This document shows positions 44,333 through 51,863 of a DNA stretch of 64,000 nt, one piece after another. The notes below the pieces were generated by a model. That model saw only the letters and a list, made by a program, of their open reading frames with translations, was not told where the DNA came from and searched no databases. The translations under genes and the position numbers were made by a program. Source of the stretch: Aestuariibaculum lutulentum (GTDB taxonomy: Bacteria; Bacteroidota; Bacteroidia; Flavobacteriales; Flavobacteriaceae); the NCBI RefSeq assembly GCF_032926325.1, contig NZ_CP136709.1, positions 2,698,501 through 2,762,500 of the forward strand, read 5' to 3'. Position 1 is the stretch's first letter. Every line of letters starts with the position of its first letter.

Positions 44333-45397
44333 ATGGCGGGAAATTCCTTCGGAAAACTGTTTACATTATCAACTTATGGCGAATCTCATGGTCCTGCGTT
44401 AGGCGGGGTTATTGATGGTTGTCCTTCTGGTATTGAGTTAGATTTAGAAGCTATTCAAAATGAATTAGATCGTAGAAAACCAGGACAATCGGCTATTGTA
44501 ACACAGCGTAAAGAACCGGATACGGTGAAGTTTCATTCCGGAATTTTTGAAGGAAAAACCACAGGAACATCCATTGGTTTTGTGATTGAAAATACCAATC
44601 AAAAATCTCACGATTACTCGCATATTAAAGACAGTTATCGTCCAAGTCACGCCGATTATGTTTACGATAAAAAATATGGGTTTAGAGACTATCGCGGAGG
44701 TGGACGCAGTTCAGCGCGCGAAACGGCCAGTCGAGTTGTTGCAGGTGCTGTAGCTAAACAAATGTTGAAAAACATTGAGTTTACTGCTTACGTTTCGGCC
44801 GTAGGCACCATGAAATTAGATAAACCATACACCGAACTGGATTTAACTCAAATAGAATCTAACATTGTTCGTTGTCCGGATGCGGAAATGGCTGCTAAAA
44901 TGGAGGCCTACATAAAAGAAGTACGCTCTAAAGGCGATACGGTTGGGGGGGTAGTTACCTGTGTGATTAAAAACGTGCCAATTGGTTTAGGAGAACCGGT
45001 TTTCGATAAATTACACGCCGAATTAGGTAAAGCCATGCTATCAATCAACGCTGTAAAAGGTTTCGAGTACGGTAGTGGTTTCGAAGGGAGCACCATGTAT
45101 GGAAGCGACCATAACGATGCCTTTAATAACGACGGATCAACGAAAACAAATTATTCAGGCGGTATTCAAGGTGGTATAAGCAATGGAATGGATATTTACT
45201 TTAACGTAGCCTTTAAACCCGTAGCCACTTTAATTCAAAAATACGAGACTATAGATAAAGACGGAAATACTGTAGAAATGCAGGGTAAAGGGCGTCACGA
45301 CCCATGTGTTGTGCCACGTGCAGTGCCTATTGTTGAGGCCATGGCGGCATTGGTAATTGCCGATTTTTGGTTACAGAACAGAGCTTTGCATTTGTAG
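44333..45397 (+). CDS. aroC: Chorismate synthase
   Basis: A 354-residue chorismate synthase, which removes phosphate from EPSP with reduced FMN to give chorismate. Diagnostic motifs: FGKLFTLSTYGESHGPALGGVIDG (in two parts at residues 6-29), RRKPGQSAIVTQRKEPD near 43, DYRGGGRSSARETASRVVAG near 123, and GRHDPCVVPRAVPIVEAMAA near 322. The gap 44053-44332 before it holds a 13-bp palindrome at 44069-44081 and nothing else clear; no other shikimate gene is near. Confidence 0.97.
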   Translation: MAGNSFGKLFTLSTYGESHGPALGGVIDGCPSGIELDLEAIQNELDRRKPGQSAIVTQRKEPDTVKFHSGIFEGKTTGTSIGFVIENTNQKSHDYSHIKDSYRPSHADYVYDKKYGFRDYRGGGRSSARETASRVVAGAVAKQMLKNIEFTAYVSAVGTMKLDKPYTELDLTQIESNIVRCPDAEMAAKMEAYIKEVRSKGDTVGGVVTCVIKNVPIGLGEPVFDKLHAELGKAMLSINAVKGFEYGSGFEGSTMYGSDHNDAFNNDGSTKTNYSGGIQGGISNGMDIYFNVAFKPVATLIQKYETIDKDGNTVEMQGKGRHDPCVVPRAVPIVEAMAALVIADFWLQNRALHL

Positions 45398-45420
45398 CTG
45401 TTTCCCGCTTTCCGTTAAAT

Positions 45421-45459
45421 CTTTTAATGCTTTAACCTTTCTGCTTAAAGCATTAAAAG
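45421..45459 (+). terminator. Perfect 15-bp hairpin after aroC
   Basis: CTTTTAATGCTTTAA (45421-45435) and its exact reverse complement (45445-45459) flank a 9-nt loop. No T-run follows, so this may be an RNA 3'-end stabiliser or a rho-assisted terminator rather than a classic one. A second hairpin follows at 45471-45492. Confidence 0.5.
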
Positions 45460-45470
45460 GATATCACTTC

Positions 45471-45492
45471 AATCGGGGCTAAGGCTCCGATT
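45471..45492 (+). terminator. Second hairpin between aroC and the symporter gene
   Basis: AATCGGGGCT and GGCTCCGATT pair (two G-T wobbles) with a minimal loop and are followed by CATTTTAATAATATTT, a T-rich tail. With the hairpin at 45421-45459 it forms a tandem terminator-like region. Confidence 0.45.
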
Positions 45493-45546
45493 CATTTTAA
45501 TAATATTTAGTAACTTCATCCCAAACAGAAGAAATTATTTAGCAAT

Positions 45547-46866
45547 ATGAAAAAACTAGCATTACACTGGAAGATTATAATAGGTATGGTTCTGGGAATC
45601 ATTTTCGGATTCATCATGAACGGTATCGATGGTGGTAAAGGTTTTGTAGCCGATTGGATTGCGCCTTTCGGAACGATTTTTATCAATCTTCTAAAGTTAA
45701 TCGCAGTTCCATTAATTCTGGCATCTTTAATCAAAGGTATTTCAGATTTAAAAGATATTTCTAAAATTAAATCGATGGGTTTACGTACCATTAGTATTTA
45801 TATTTTCACAACGCTGGTTGCTATTGTTATTGGCTTAGGTATTGTAAACACGGTGAGACCAGGTGTTGGTATGCCGCAGGATACCATCGAAAAAATTAAA
45901 GCGAAATATGAAAATGACGCTGGCGTAGTCGATAAACTTGCCAAGGCCAGCGCTCAAAAAGATGCAGGACCGTTACAAGCCTTAGTCGATATTTTTCCAA
46001 GTAACATTTTCCAGTCCTTTGCTGAGGCATCGATGTTACAGGTTATTTTCTTTGCTATGTTTGTTGGTATTTGTTTGTTATTAATTCCGGAGGAAAAAGC
46101 GAAGCCATTAATTAACTTCTTCGATTCCTTAAACGAGGTGGTTATGAAAATGGTCGATTTAATCATGCTTTTTGCGCCTTACGCCGTATTCGCCTTACTG
46201 GCAAACGTGATTATAGCCTTCGATGATGTTGAGATTTTAATTAAATTATTATACTACGCAGGCTGTGTCGTTGGTGGTCTAGTGATTATGATTGGATTCT
46301 ATATGCTACTGGTTAGCATTTATGCTAAGAAATCTCCATTGTGGTTTTTACAGCAAATTAGTCCGGCACAACTTTTAGCATTTTCAACAAGTTCCAGTGC
46401 AGCAACATTACCGGTAACTATGGAGCGTGTTGAAGAACATATTGGTGTGGATAAAGAAGTATCTGGTTTTGTTTTACCTGTTGGAGCCACCGTAAATATG
46501 GATGGTACCAGTTTGTATCAGGGTATTGCTGCCGTTTTTATTATGCAGGTCATCTGGCCTGAAGGTTTAACGTTTTCTAATCAGTTAGTGATTGTGCTAA
46601 CGGCGTTATTGGCCTCTATTGGAAGTGCTGCGGTACCAAGTGCGGGAATGGTTATGTTGGTTATTGTATTGGAATCTATAGGTTTCCCGGCTGAATTATT
46701 ACCTATTGGCTTAGCTTTAATTTTTGCGGTAGATCGACCTTTAGATATGTGTAGAACTGTAGTAAACGTAACCGGCGATGCAACAGTATCGGTATTAGTG
46801 GCTAAATCTTTAGATAAGCTACACGAACCTCATGTTAAAAACTGGGATGATAATTTAAAGAAATAA
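45547..46866 (+). CDS. Dicarboxylate/amino acid:cation symporter (DAACS family)
   Basis: A 439-residue membrane carrier of the GltP/DctA family, which imports glutamate, aspartate or C4-dicarboxylates with protons or sodium. About eight membrane segments are visible. The hairpin HP1 serine-rich motif AFSTSSSAATLPV near 280, the TM7 motif NMDGTSLYQG near 317, and the TM8 region AVDRPLDMCRTVVNVTGD near 400 define the substrate site. The rhodanese gene follows after 5 nt. The exact substrate cannot be read from sequence. Confidence 0.92.
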   Translation: MKKLALHWKIIIGMVLGIIFGFIMNGIDGGKGFVADWIAPFGTIFINLLKLIAVPLILASLIKGISDLKDISKIKSMGLRTISIYIFTTLVAIVIGLGIVNTVRPGVGMPQDTIEKIKAKYENDAGVVDKLAKASAQKDAGPLQALVDIFPSNIFQSFAEASMLQVIFFAMFVGICLLLIPEEKAKPLINFFDSLNEVVMKMVDLIMLFAPYAVFALLANVIIAFDDVEILIKLLYYAGCVVGGLVIMIGFYMLLVSIYAKKSPLWFLQQISPAQLLAFSTSSSAATLPVTMERVEEHIGVDKEVSGFVLPVGATVNMDGTSLYQGIAAVFIMQVIWPEGLTFSNQLVIVLTALLASIGSAAVPSAGMVMLVIVLESIGFPAELLPIGLALIFAVDRPLDMCRTVVNVTGDATVSVLVAKSLDKLHEPHVKNWDDNLKK

Positions 46867-46871
46867 GACTT

Positions 46872-47690
46872 ATGGCTAAGCTTGTATTAAAAGAGTCTTC
46901 AGTAACAGTCGACTGGCTTTACAATCATTTAGATGCTGAAAATCTGGTGATTTTAGACGGAACCATTAATAAAGTATTTGATGCTTCAAAGGAGCAAATT
47001 CCGAATACAAGATTTTTTGATATAAAGAACAAGTTTAGTGAAGTGGGAGCTCCATTTCCAAGTACGTTTCCTGCAGCAGTACAATTTGAAACCGAAGCGC
47101 AAGCCTTAGGGATTGATAAAGATAGTGCTATTGTAGTTTACGACGATAAAGGCATTTATTCGTCGGCACGTGTTTGGTGGTTGTTTAAAGCTTTCGGACA
47201 TCATAATATTGCAGTGCTAAGTGGCGGATTACCGTCCTGGAAAAAAGCAGGTTACCCAACTGAAGCGATGACACCATATTCCGGACAAACAGGAGATTTT
47301 AAAGCTGAATTAAATCCGGAAACAATGAAGTTTTTTAAGGATATACAGGAAGCTTCAGCAAATAAATCGCATACTATTATTGATGCCCGTTCCAGAGGGC
47401 GTTTTAATTGTGAAGAACCGGAACCTCGTGAAGGATTACGTATGGGGACGATACCGAATTCGGTGAATTTACCATTCACAGATTTATTGAAAGACGGCGA
47501 ATTAAAATCGAAAGCAGAAATAGAATTGATGTTTTCCTCATTGGTGAAAAAAGAGGATCAGATTATTTTTTCTTGCGGCTCAGGAATTACAGCTTGTGTA
47601 CTGGCTTTGGGAGCAGACCTGACTGGTTATAAAAACATTTCGGTTTACGATGGTTCTTGGTCGGAGTGGGGAAGTCTTACCGAAAGCTAA
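46872..47690 (+). CDS. sseA: 3-mercaptopyruvate-type sulfurtransferase
   Basis: A 272-residue protein with two rhodanese domains (about 1-135 and 150-270). The first is inactive (no active-site Cys); the second has the catalytic loop FSCGSGITACV near 235. The CGSGxT loop is typical of 3-mercaptopyruvate sulfurtransferase rather than thiosulfate rhodanese (CRKGVT). The linker motif RSRGRFNCEEPEPREGLRMG (near 174) is also typical of this family. It moves sulfur from mercaptopyruvate to thiols or cyanide. Five nt after the symporter gene, so co-transcribed. Confidence 0.9.
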   Translation: MAKLVLKESSVTVDWLYNHLDAENLVILDGTINKVFDASKEQIPNTRFFDIKNKFSEVGAPFPSTFPAAVQFETEAQALGIDKDSAIVVYDDKGIYSSARVWWLFKAFGHHNIAVLSGGLPSWKKAGYPTEAMTPYSGQTGDFKAELNPETMKFFKDIQEASANKSHTIIDARSRGRFNCEEPEPREGLRMGTIPNSVNLPFTDLLKDGELKSKAEIELMFSSLVKKEDQIIFSCGSGITACVLALGADLTGYKNISVYDGSWSEWGSLTES

Positions 47691-47709
47691 AATCAATTAA
47701 AAACAATTT

Positions 47710-48324
47710 ATGAAGTCTTTGTTTTTACCTGTTTTTCTGTTTGTATTCTTTGGGTATGCTCAAAATATTGAATTACAAAATGGTGATTTAATTTTTCAGT
47801 CTATTGATTGTGGTCCGTTATGTGATGCGATTAATCAGGTGACAGAAGGTTATAACGGGCATGATTTTAATCACATGGGAATGGTGGTAATTCAAAATGA
47901 TAAAACACTTATTTTGGAAGCTTCAGGAACAGAAGTGACCTTAATACCTTATGATGCTTTTGTTTTAAAGACGAAAAATCCAATGTATGTTGGGCGTTTA
48001 AAAAAACGTTATAGAAACTTGATTACAAACGCTATTGACTTTGGCAAAAAACAAATTGGTACACCTTATGATGTAAATTATTTATATGATAACGACAAGT
48101 ACTATTGTTCCGAGTTAATTTACGATTGCTTTCTTAGTGCAAACGGACAACCATTTTTTACGTTGTTTCCAATGACATACAAAGCACCAGGTTCGGAGTC
48201 GTATTTTAAAGTATGGGAAGACTATTTTAAGAAGTTGAATATGGAAGTTCCCGAAGGTAAACCAGGTTGTAATCCGGGCGGGATGTCTTTATCTAAAAAG
48301 ATTAAAATCCTGGGAACACTTTAA
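47710..48324 (+). CDS. Exported YiiX/NlpC-P60-like cysteine hydrolase
   Basis: A 204-residue secreted protein with signal peptide MKSLFLPVFLFVFFGYAQ. It matches the YiiX/YebB type of permuted NlpC/P60 hydrolases: NGDLIFQS at the start of the core, the His in FNHMGMVV near 58, LEASGTEVTLIPYD, and the Cys in KYYCSELIYDCF near 137. These enzymes are thought to cut peptide or acyl-amide bonds in the envelope. Two further cysteines (CGPLC) lie near residue 40. It ends 3 nt from the convergent DCC gene. Confidence 0.83.
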   Translation: MKSLFLPVFLFVFFGYAQNIELQNGDLIFQSIDCGPLCDAINQVTEGYNGHDFNHMGMVVIQNDKTLILEASGTEVTLIPYDAFVLKTKNPMYVGRLKKRYRNLITNAIDFGKKQIGTPYDVNYLYDNDKYYCSELIYDCFLSANGQPFFTLFPMTYKAPGSESYFKVWEDYFKKLNMEVPEGKPGCNPGGMSLSKKIKILGTL

Positions 48325-48327
48325 GAT

Positions 48328-48747
48328 TTACTCTAAAAACTTACTTTTTAATTCCGGAGTAGGAATCATACAAACCTCTTTTTTTCCAAACCATTTGTAA
48401 CGGTTTTTAGCAATAAAATCGTAAATCCAGTTTCTAATAATTGCAGGAATAATCAGAAAAACAGAAAGGATATTAATTGGAAAGCCTAAATATGATGCAA
48501 TTTTTAAAGCAGCAGTCGATTTATAGGTGATGACTTTTTCAGGGGTGTAGAGTAGGATAGAATCAGTTTTTTTTGTGTCTATTTGAAATTCTTCTAGAAT
48601 TTGACTGGCTAATTCACTTTGTAGCGGTGTAAATAAGAATTTATTTTTCTTGTCGTGTTTTATAACAAAGTTAACACTCGAGTTACATAGGTTGCAAACC
48701 CCATCAAATAGAATAAGTTGTTTGTTTTTTGGTAAATCGACCTTCAT
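48328..48747 (-). CDS. DCC-family thiol-disulfide oxidoreductase (DUF393)
   Basis: A 139-residue protein of the DCC family, named for the conserved ILFDGVCNLCNSS at residues 11-23, which holds a CxxC redox pair in a thioredoxin-like context. FTPLQSELASQIL and a segment with LLYTPEKVITYKSTAALKIA follow as in other members, and a hydrophobic stretch near 93-110 may contact the membrane. No cellular substrate is known. It follows the mutS2-like gene after 35 nt. Confidence 0.85.
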   Translation of the reverse strand: MKVDLPKNKQLILFDGVCNLCNSSVNFVIKHDKKNKFLFTPLQSELASQILEEFQIDTKKTDSILLYTPEKVITYKSTAALKIASYLGFPINILSVFLIIPAIIRNWIYDFIAKNRYKWFGKKEVCMIPTPELKSKFLE

Positions 48748-48782
48748 GTTTTAAAGGTATAAAAAAGATAAAACTTGTTGAA

Positions 48783-50948
48783 CTACTTTACGCGTTCAAC
48801 AAGTTCTAACTGATCCAGGCTTACATTGGTTGTAAAGATACCATAGTTAACCACAGCTTTGTTTTTCTCTATTTTATCGATGGTTCCAATCGCTCGACCA
48901 TCTTCCAGTCGAACGCGGTCGCCAATGGTTAGAATCGGTTTTGGTTTAGGTGCTTCAATAGCTTTTTGTTTCGCTTCTTTTTTCTTTTCACGAATTACTT
49001 CAACCTTTTTCTCAACTTCTTTTTTAACCTTGTTTTCTTTAGCTTTTATTTGTTGTTTTTCTTTCTTGCTAACTTTTTGACGTTTTGAATTTTCAACCTG
49101 AACCAGTTTGAATAACTCATCCATTAAGGCGCGTTTTTGTTTGTTGTTGAAATATTTGTCGGCTAAATCATCAACTTTTTGTCCGATATAAATTAAACGC
49201 TGATTACTGTCGTAAAGTTCCTGATAGCTTTCCAGTTTCTTTTGAATGCGATTATTGATTTCTTCGAGTTTGTCGGCTTCTTCAATTTTTTTCTTCTCAT
49301 TCAGTTTTAAAGATTCGCCTGTTTTTTCAAGTTTAGAGCGTTCTTTTTGAAGTTTGGCTATCGTGGCATCGAAACGCACTTTACTACGCTCAATTTTCTT
49401 CTTAGCACGGTTAATTAATCCGAAAGGGATACCATTTTTCTGAGCCACTTCAAATGTAAAACTACTTCCTGCCTGACCAATTACGAGTTTAAAAAGCGGT
49501 TCCAATGTGCGTTCATCAAAAAGCATATTGGCATTGAGCATGAAAGGTAGCTCGTTGGCTAGTATTTTTAAGTTGGAATAGTGTGTGGTGATAATTCCGA
49601 AGGCTTCCCGATGGTAGAATTCCTCTAAAAACGTTTCCGCCAGTGCACCTCCTAATTCAGGGTCACTACCTGTACCAAACTCATCAATTAAAAACAGGGT
49701 GTTTTTGTTGCATTTCCTTAAGAAATAATTCATTTGTTTTAATCGGTAGCTGTACGTACTTAAATGGTTTTCTATGGACTGGTTGTCACCAATATCACTC
49801 ATAACCCGGTCGAACAAGCAGGCTTTACTGCGCTCATGAACTGGAATAAGCATACCGCTTTGCAGCATAACTTGCAACAATCCAACAGTTTTTAAGGTGA
49901 TACTTTTACCGCCGGCATTTGGTCCTGATATAACGATAATGCGACTGTCTTGTTTTAATTCTACTGTTTGCGGAAAGGTTTTAGCTTTCTTTTTAAGATT
50001 GTTAAGATACAGAAGCGGGTGATAGGCTTCACGTAAAAACATACTGCGATCTTCTGTAATTTCCGGAAGAATAGCGTTTAATGATTGTGCGTATTTGGCT
50101 TTCGCCGAAATTACATCGATGTTTATTAAAAACTCCTGATACTTTGCAAACAACTCAACAAACGGACGAATATACTCAGTAACCTCTTTTAAAATACGTG
50201 TAATTTCTTCTTTCTCTTCGTATTCCAGGTTATTAAGTTCTCGTGTGTATTTTTGTGTAGCCTCAGGTTCCATGTATACAATACTTCCCGTTTTACTACT
50301 TCCTAAAATTGTGCCTTTAACCTTTCGGCGATACATGGCTTTTACAGCTAATACACGTCGGTTTTCCAGAACAGACTCGCGAATATCATCTAAATACTCA
50401 GAACTGTGATAGGCGTTTAATGCGGTAACGAAACTGCTGTTTATTTGCCCTTTTACTTTATTGATAGACTGTCGCAACTCGTAAAGTTTATCGGAAGCAT
50501 TGTCTTTAATATCCCCAAAACGGTCAATAATAGAGTTAATTTTATCGATAACTATTTTGGTCACTTCAATATGAGATGCGTATTCATGAAGTTTCGGATA
50601 GTATTCTTCAAATTTATTAAGAAATAACACAATCTCGTTTGATGTGGTTGAAATCGACGCAATCTTCTTCAGACTAAAGACCTCTAAAAAAGCATTTTCA
50701 ATATTTAAAAGTTTAATTTCTTTAGATATGGTCTCGAAACTGTGGTTAGGAATACGGTTGTCGTTAGCAAAGGATGATACATATTCGTTAGTTAACTGTA
50801 AACTGTTAAGAAGTTCCGTTTTGTTTCTGTATGGTGCTATTTCTAAAGCTCTTTCGTTTCCAAGTGGGGTGATACAATGTTCGCTAACTTGTTGTAAAAC
50901 GGTTGGAAATTCTAAGTCTTGTAATGTCTTGTCGTGAATGTTAATCAT
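48783..50948 (-). CDS. mutS2: MutS2-like ATPase lacking an Smr domain
   Basis: A 721-residue MutS-superfamily ATPase. After a helical core and clamp, the ATPase shows Walker A ISGPNAGGKSITLKT near 330, DIGDNQSIENHLSTYS near 385 and Walker B LIDEFGTGSDPELGGALAE near 425. A Lys/Glu-rich coiled coil (about 510-650) follows, then a short KOW-like end (GDRVRLEDGRAIGTIDKI). Canonical MutS2 ends in an Smr nuclease domain; none is present here. The start MINIHDKTL at 50948 is preferred over the ATG at 50981 because the extra 11 residues look like leader sequence. MutS2 acts on recombination intermediates or stalled ribosomes. Confidence 0.88.
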   Translation of the reverse strand: MINIHDKTLQDLEFPTVLQQVSEHCITPLGNERALEIAPYRNKTELLNSLQLTNEYVSSFANDNRIPNHSFETISKEIKLLNIENAFLEVFSLKKIASISTTSNEIVLFLNKFEEYYPKLHEYASHIEVTKIVIDKINSIIDRFGDIKDNASDKLYELRQSINKVKGQINSSFVTALNAYHSSEYLDDIRESVLENRRVLAVKAMYRRKVKGTILGSSKTGSIVYMEPEATQKYTRELNNLEYEEKEEITRILKEVTEYIRPFVELFAKYQEFLINIDVISAKAKYAQSLNAILPEITEDRSMFLREAYHPLLYLNNLKKKAKTFPQTVELKQDSRIIVISGPNAGGKSITLKTVGLLQVMLQSGMLIPVHERSKACLFDRVMSDIGDNQSIENHLSTYSYRLKQMNYFLRKCNKNTLFLIDEFGTGSDPELGGALAETFLEEFYHREAFGIITTHYSNLKILANELPFMLNANMLFDERTLEPLFKLVIGQAGSSFTFEVAQKNGIPFGLINRAKKKIERSKVRFDATIAKLQKERSKLEKTGESLKLNEKKKIEEADKLEEINNRIQKKLESYQELYDSNQRLIYIGQKVDDLADKYFNNKQKRALMDELFKLVQVENSKRQKVSKKEKQQIKAKENKVKKEVEKKVEVIREKKKEAKQKAIEAPKPKPILTIGDRVRLEDGRAIGTIDKIEKNKAVVNYGIFTTNVSLDQLELVERVK

Positions 50949-51031
50949 TCTTTGTTTTAAATATGAATACGAAAGAGGCAAAGTTAAACAATCTGCAAGT
51001 AAATTTGAAGCGGTATTTCCTTGTCTTAAAA

Positions 51032-51049
51032 AATGTTAATTAACATTTG
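51032..51049. repeat. 18-bp perfect palindrome upstream of mutS2
   Basis: AAATGTTAATTAACATTT is a perfect palindrome, 84 nt before the mutS2 start. It could be an operator. It is in the longest gene-free gap (50949-51246), which also holds a small hairpin at about 51057-51074 and a strong hairpin at 51198-51227. Confidence 0.4.
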
Positions 51050-51197
51050 TAACTCATTCTTTAACAAAAGAATAACAAGGGTGTGTTTAAATAGTGAATA
51101 CCTTACAGCTGCAAAGTTGAGTATGAAGATGCTGTTTGAAAATACAAGTGTAAGTTTTAAAAAATCGTCATCAATCAATCAAACTATAGAACAGTTT

Positions 51198-51231
51198 GCA
51201 AAGCTCAACTCGTTTAGGTTGAGCTTTGTTT
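51198..51231 (+). terminator. Strong hairpin with U-run, no plus-strand gene upstream
   Basis: A perfect 11-bp stem (CAAAGCTCAAC at 51198-51208 with GTTGAGCTTTG at 51217-51227) is followed by four T's. Read on the minus strand it lies after the MiaE gene but has no T-run on that side. Its orientation suggests a plus-strand transcript ending here, possibly a small RNA. AGTTGAG at 51115-51121 can also pair with the first arm. Confidence 0.5.
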
Positions 51232-51246
51232 TGCCCCAATTATTTT

Positions 51247-51828
51247 TTAACCATGCAATGAATCGCCCGTTCCGTAGCTTTTTATAATAGTGCTTTCAAA
51301 CTCTACTAATTGCTTCCAACGTTTTTCAACATCAACCCCTTTACCATATTTTCTGGCAAAGGTTATGAACGTGGTATAATGGCTCGCCTCACTAACCATT
51401 AAATCGTAATAGAATTTAGCCAGTTCTTCGTCCTTAATGGTGTTTGATAACAATTTGAATCGTTCGCAGCTTCTGGCTTCAATCATAGCAGAAAGCAACA
51501 ATTTGTCTACCATACGCTGAATGCGATTTCCGCCTTTATTCATAAATTTAAAAAGCTCATGAACGTAACTGTCTTTACGTTCGGGGCCCAATTTGTATCC
51601 ACGGGCTTTAATGATGTCGTGAACCATTTGAAAATGTTCCAGTTCTTCCTGCGCAATTTCAAGAAGTTCGGTTACCATATCGGGGTATTCCGGATTTTGA
51701 GTGATTAAGGTTATGGCACTGGTTGCTGCCTTTTGCTCACACCAGGCATGGTCGGTAAGTATTTCTTCTATATTTGATTCCGCCAGGTTGGCCCAACGCG
51801 GGTCGGTTTCCAGTTGTAAATGAAGCAT
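51247..51828 (-). CDS. miaE: tRNA 2-methylthio-N6-isopentenyl adenosine hydroxylase MiaE
   Basis: A 193-residue ferritin-like di-iron enzyme that hydroxylates ms2i6A37 in tRNA. The four-helix bundle ligands are visible: DHAWCEQKAATSA near residue 26, the ExxH in AQEELEHFQMVHD near 62, MIEARSCERF near 115 and the second ExxH in SEASHYTTF near 145. Its presence implies a MiaA/MiaB pathway elsewhere. It starts 35 nt after the recG stop, so it is probably in the same transcript. The strong hairpin at 51198-51227 lies just after its stop. Confidence 0.9.
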   Translation of the reverse strand: MLHLQLETDPRWANLAESNIEEILTDHAWCEQKAATSAITLITQNPEYPDMVTELLEIAQEELEHFQMVHDIIKARGYKLGPERKDSYVHELFKFMNKGGNRIQRMVDKLLLSAMIEARSCERFKLLSNTIKDEELAKFYYDLMVSEASHYTTFITFARKYGKGVDVEKRWKQLVEFESTIIKSYGTGDSLHG

Positions 51829-51863
51829 AATTAAATTTTTACAAAAATAAAGCTTTCGGTAAT

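Noticed and set aside
51033..51287. 84-residue plus-strand open frame in the mutS2-miaE gap
   Set aside because: It runs through the strong hairpin and into the antisense of miaE, starts inside a palindrome, and its translation resembles no protein I know. An RNA element explains the region better.
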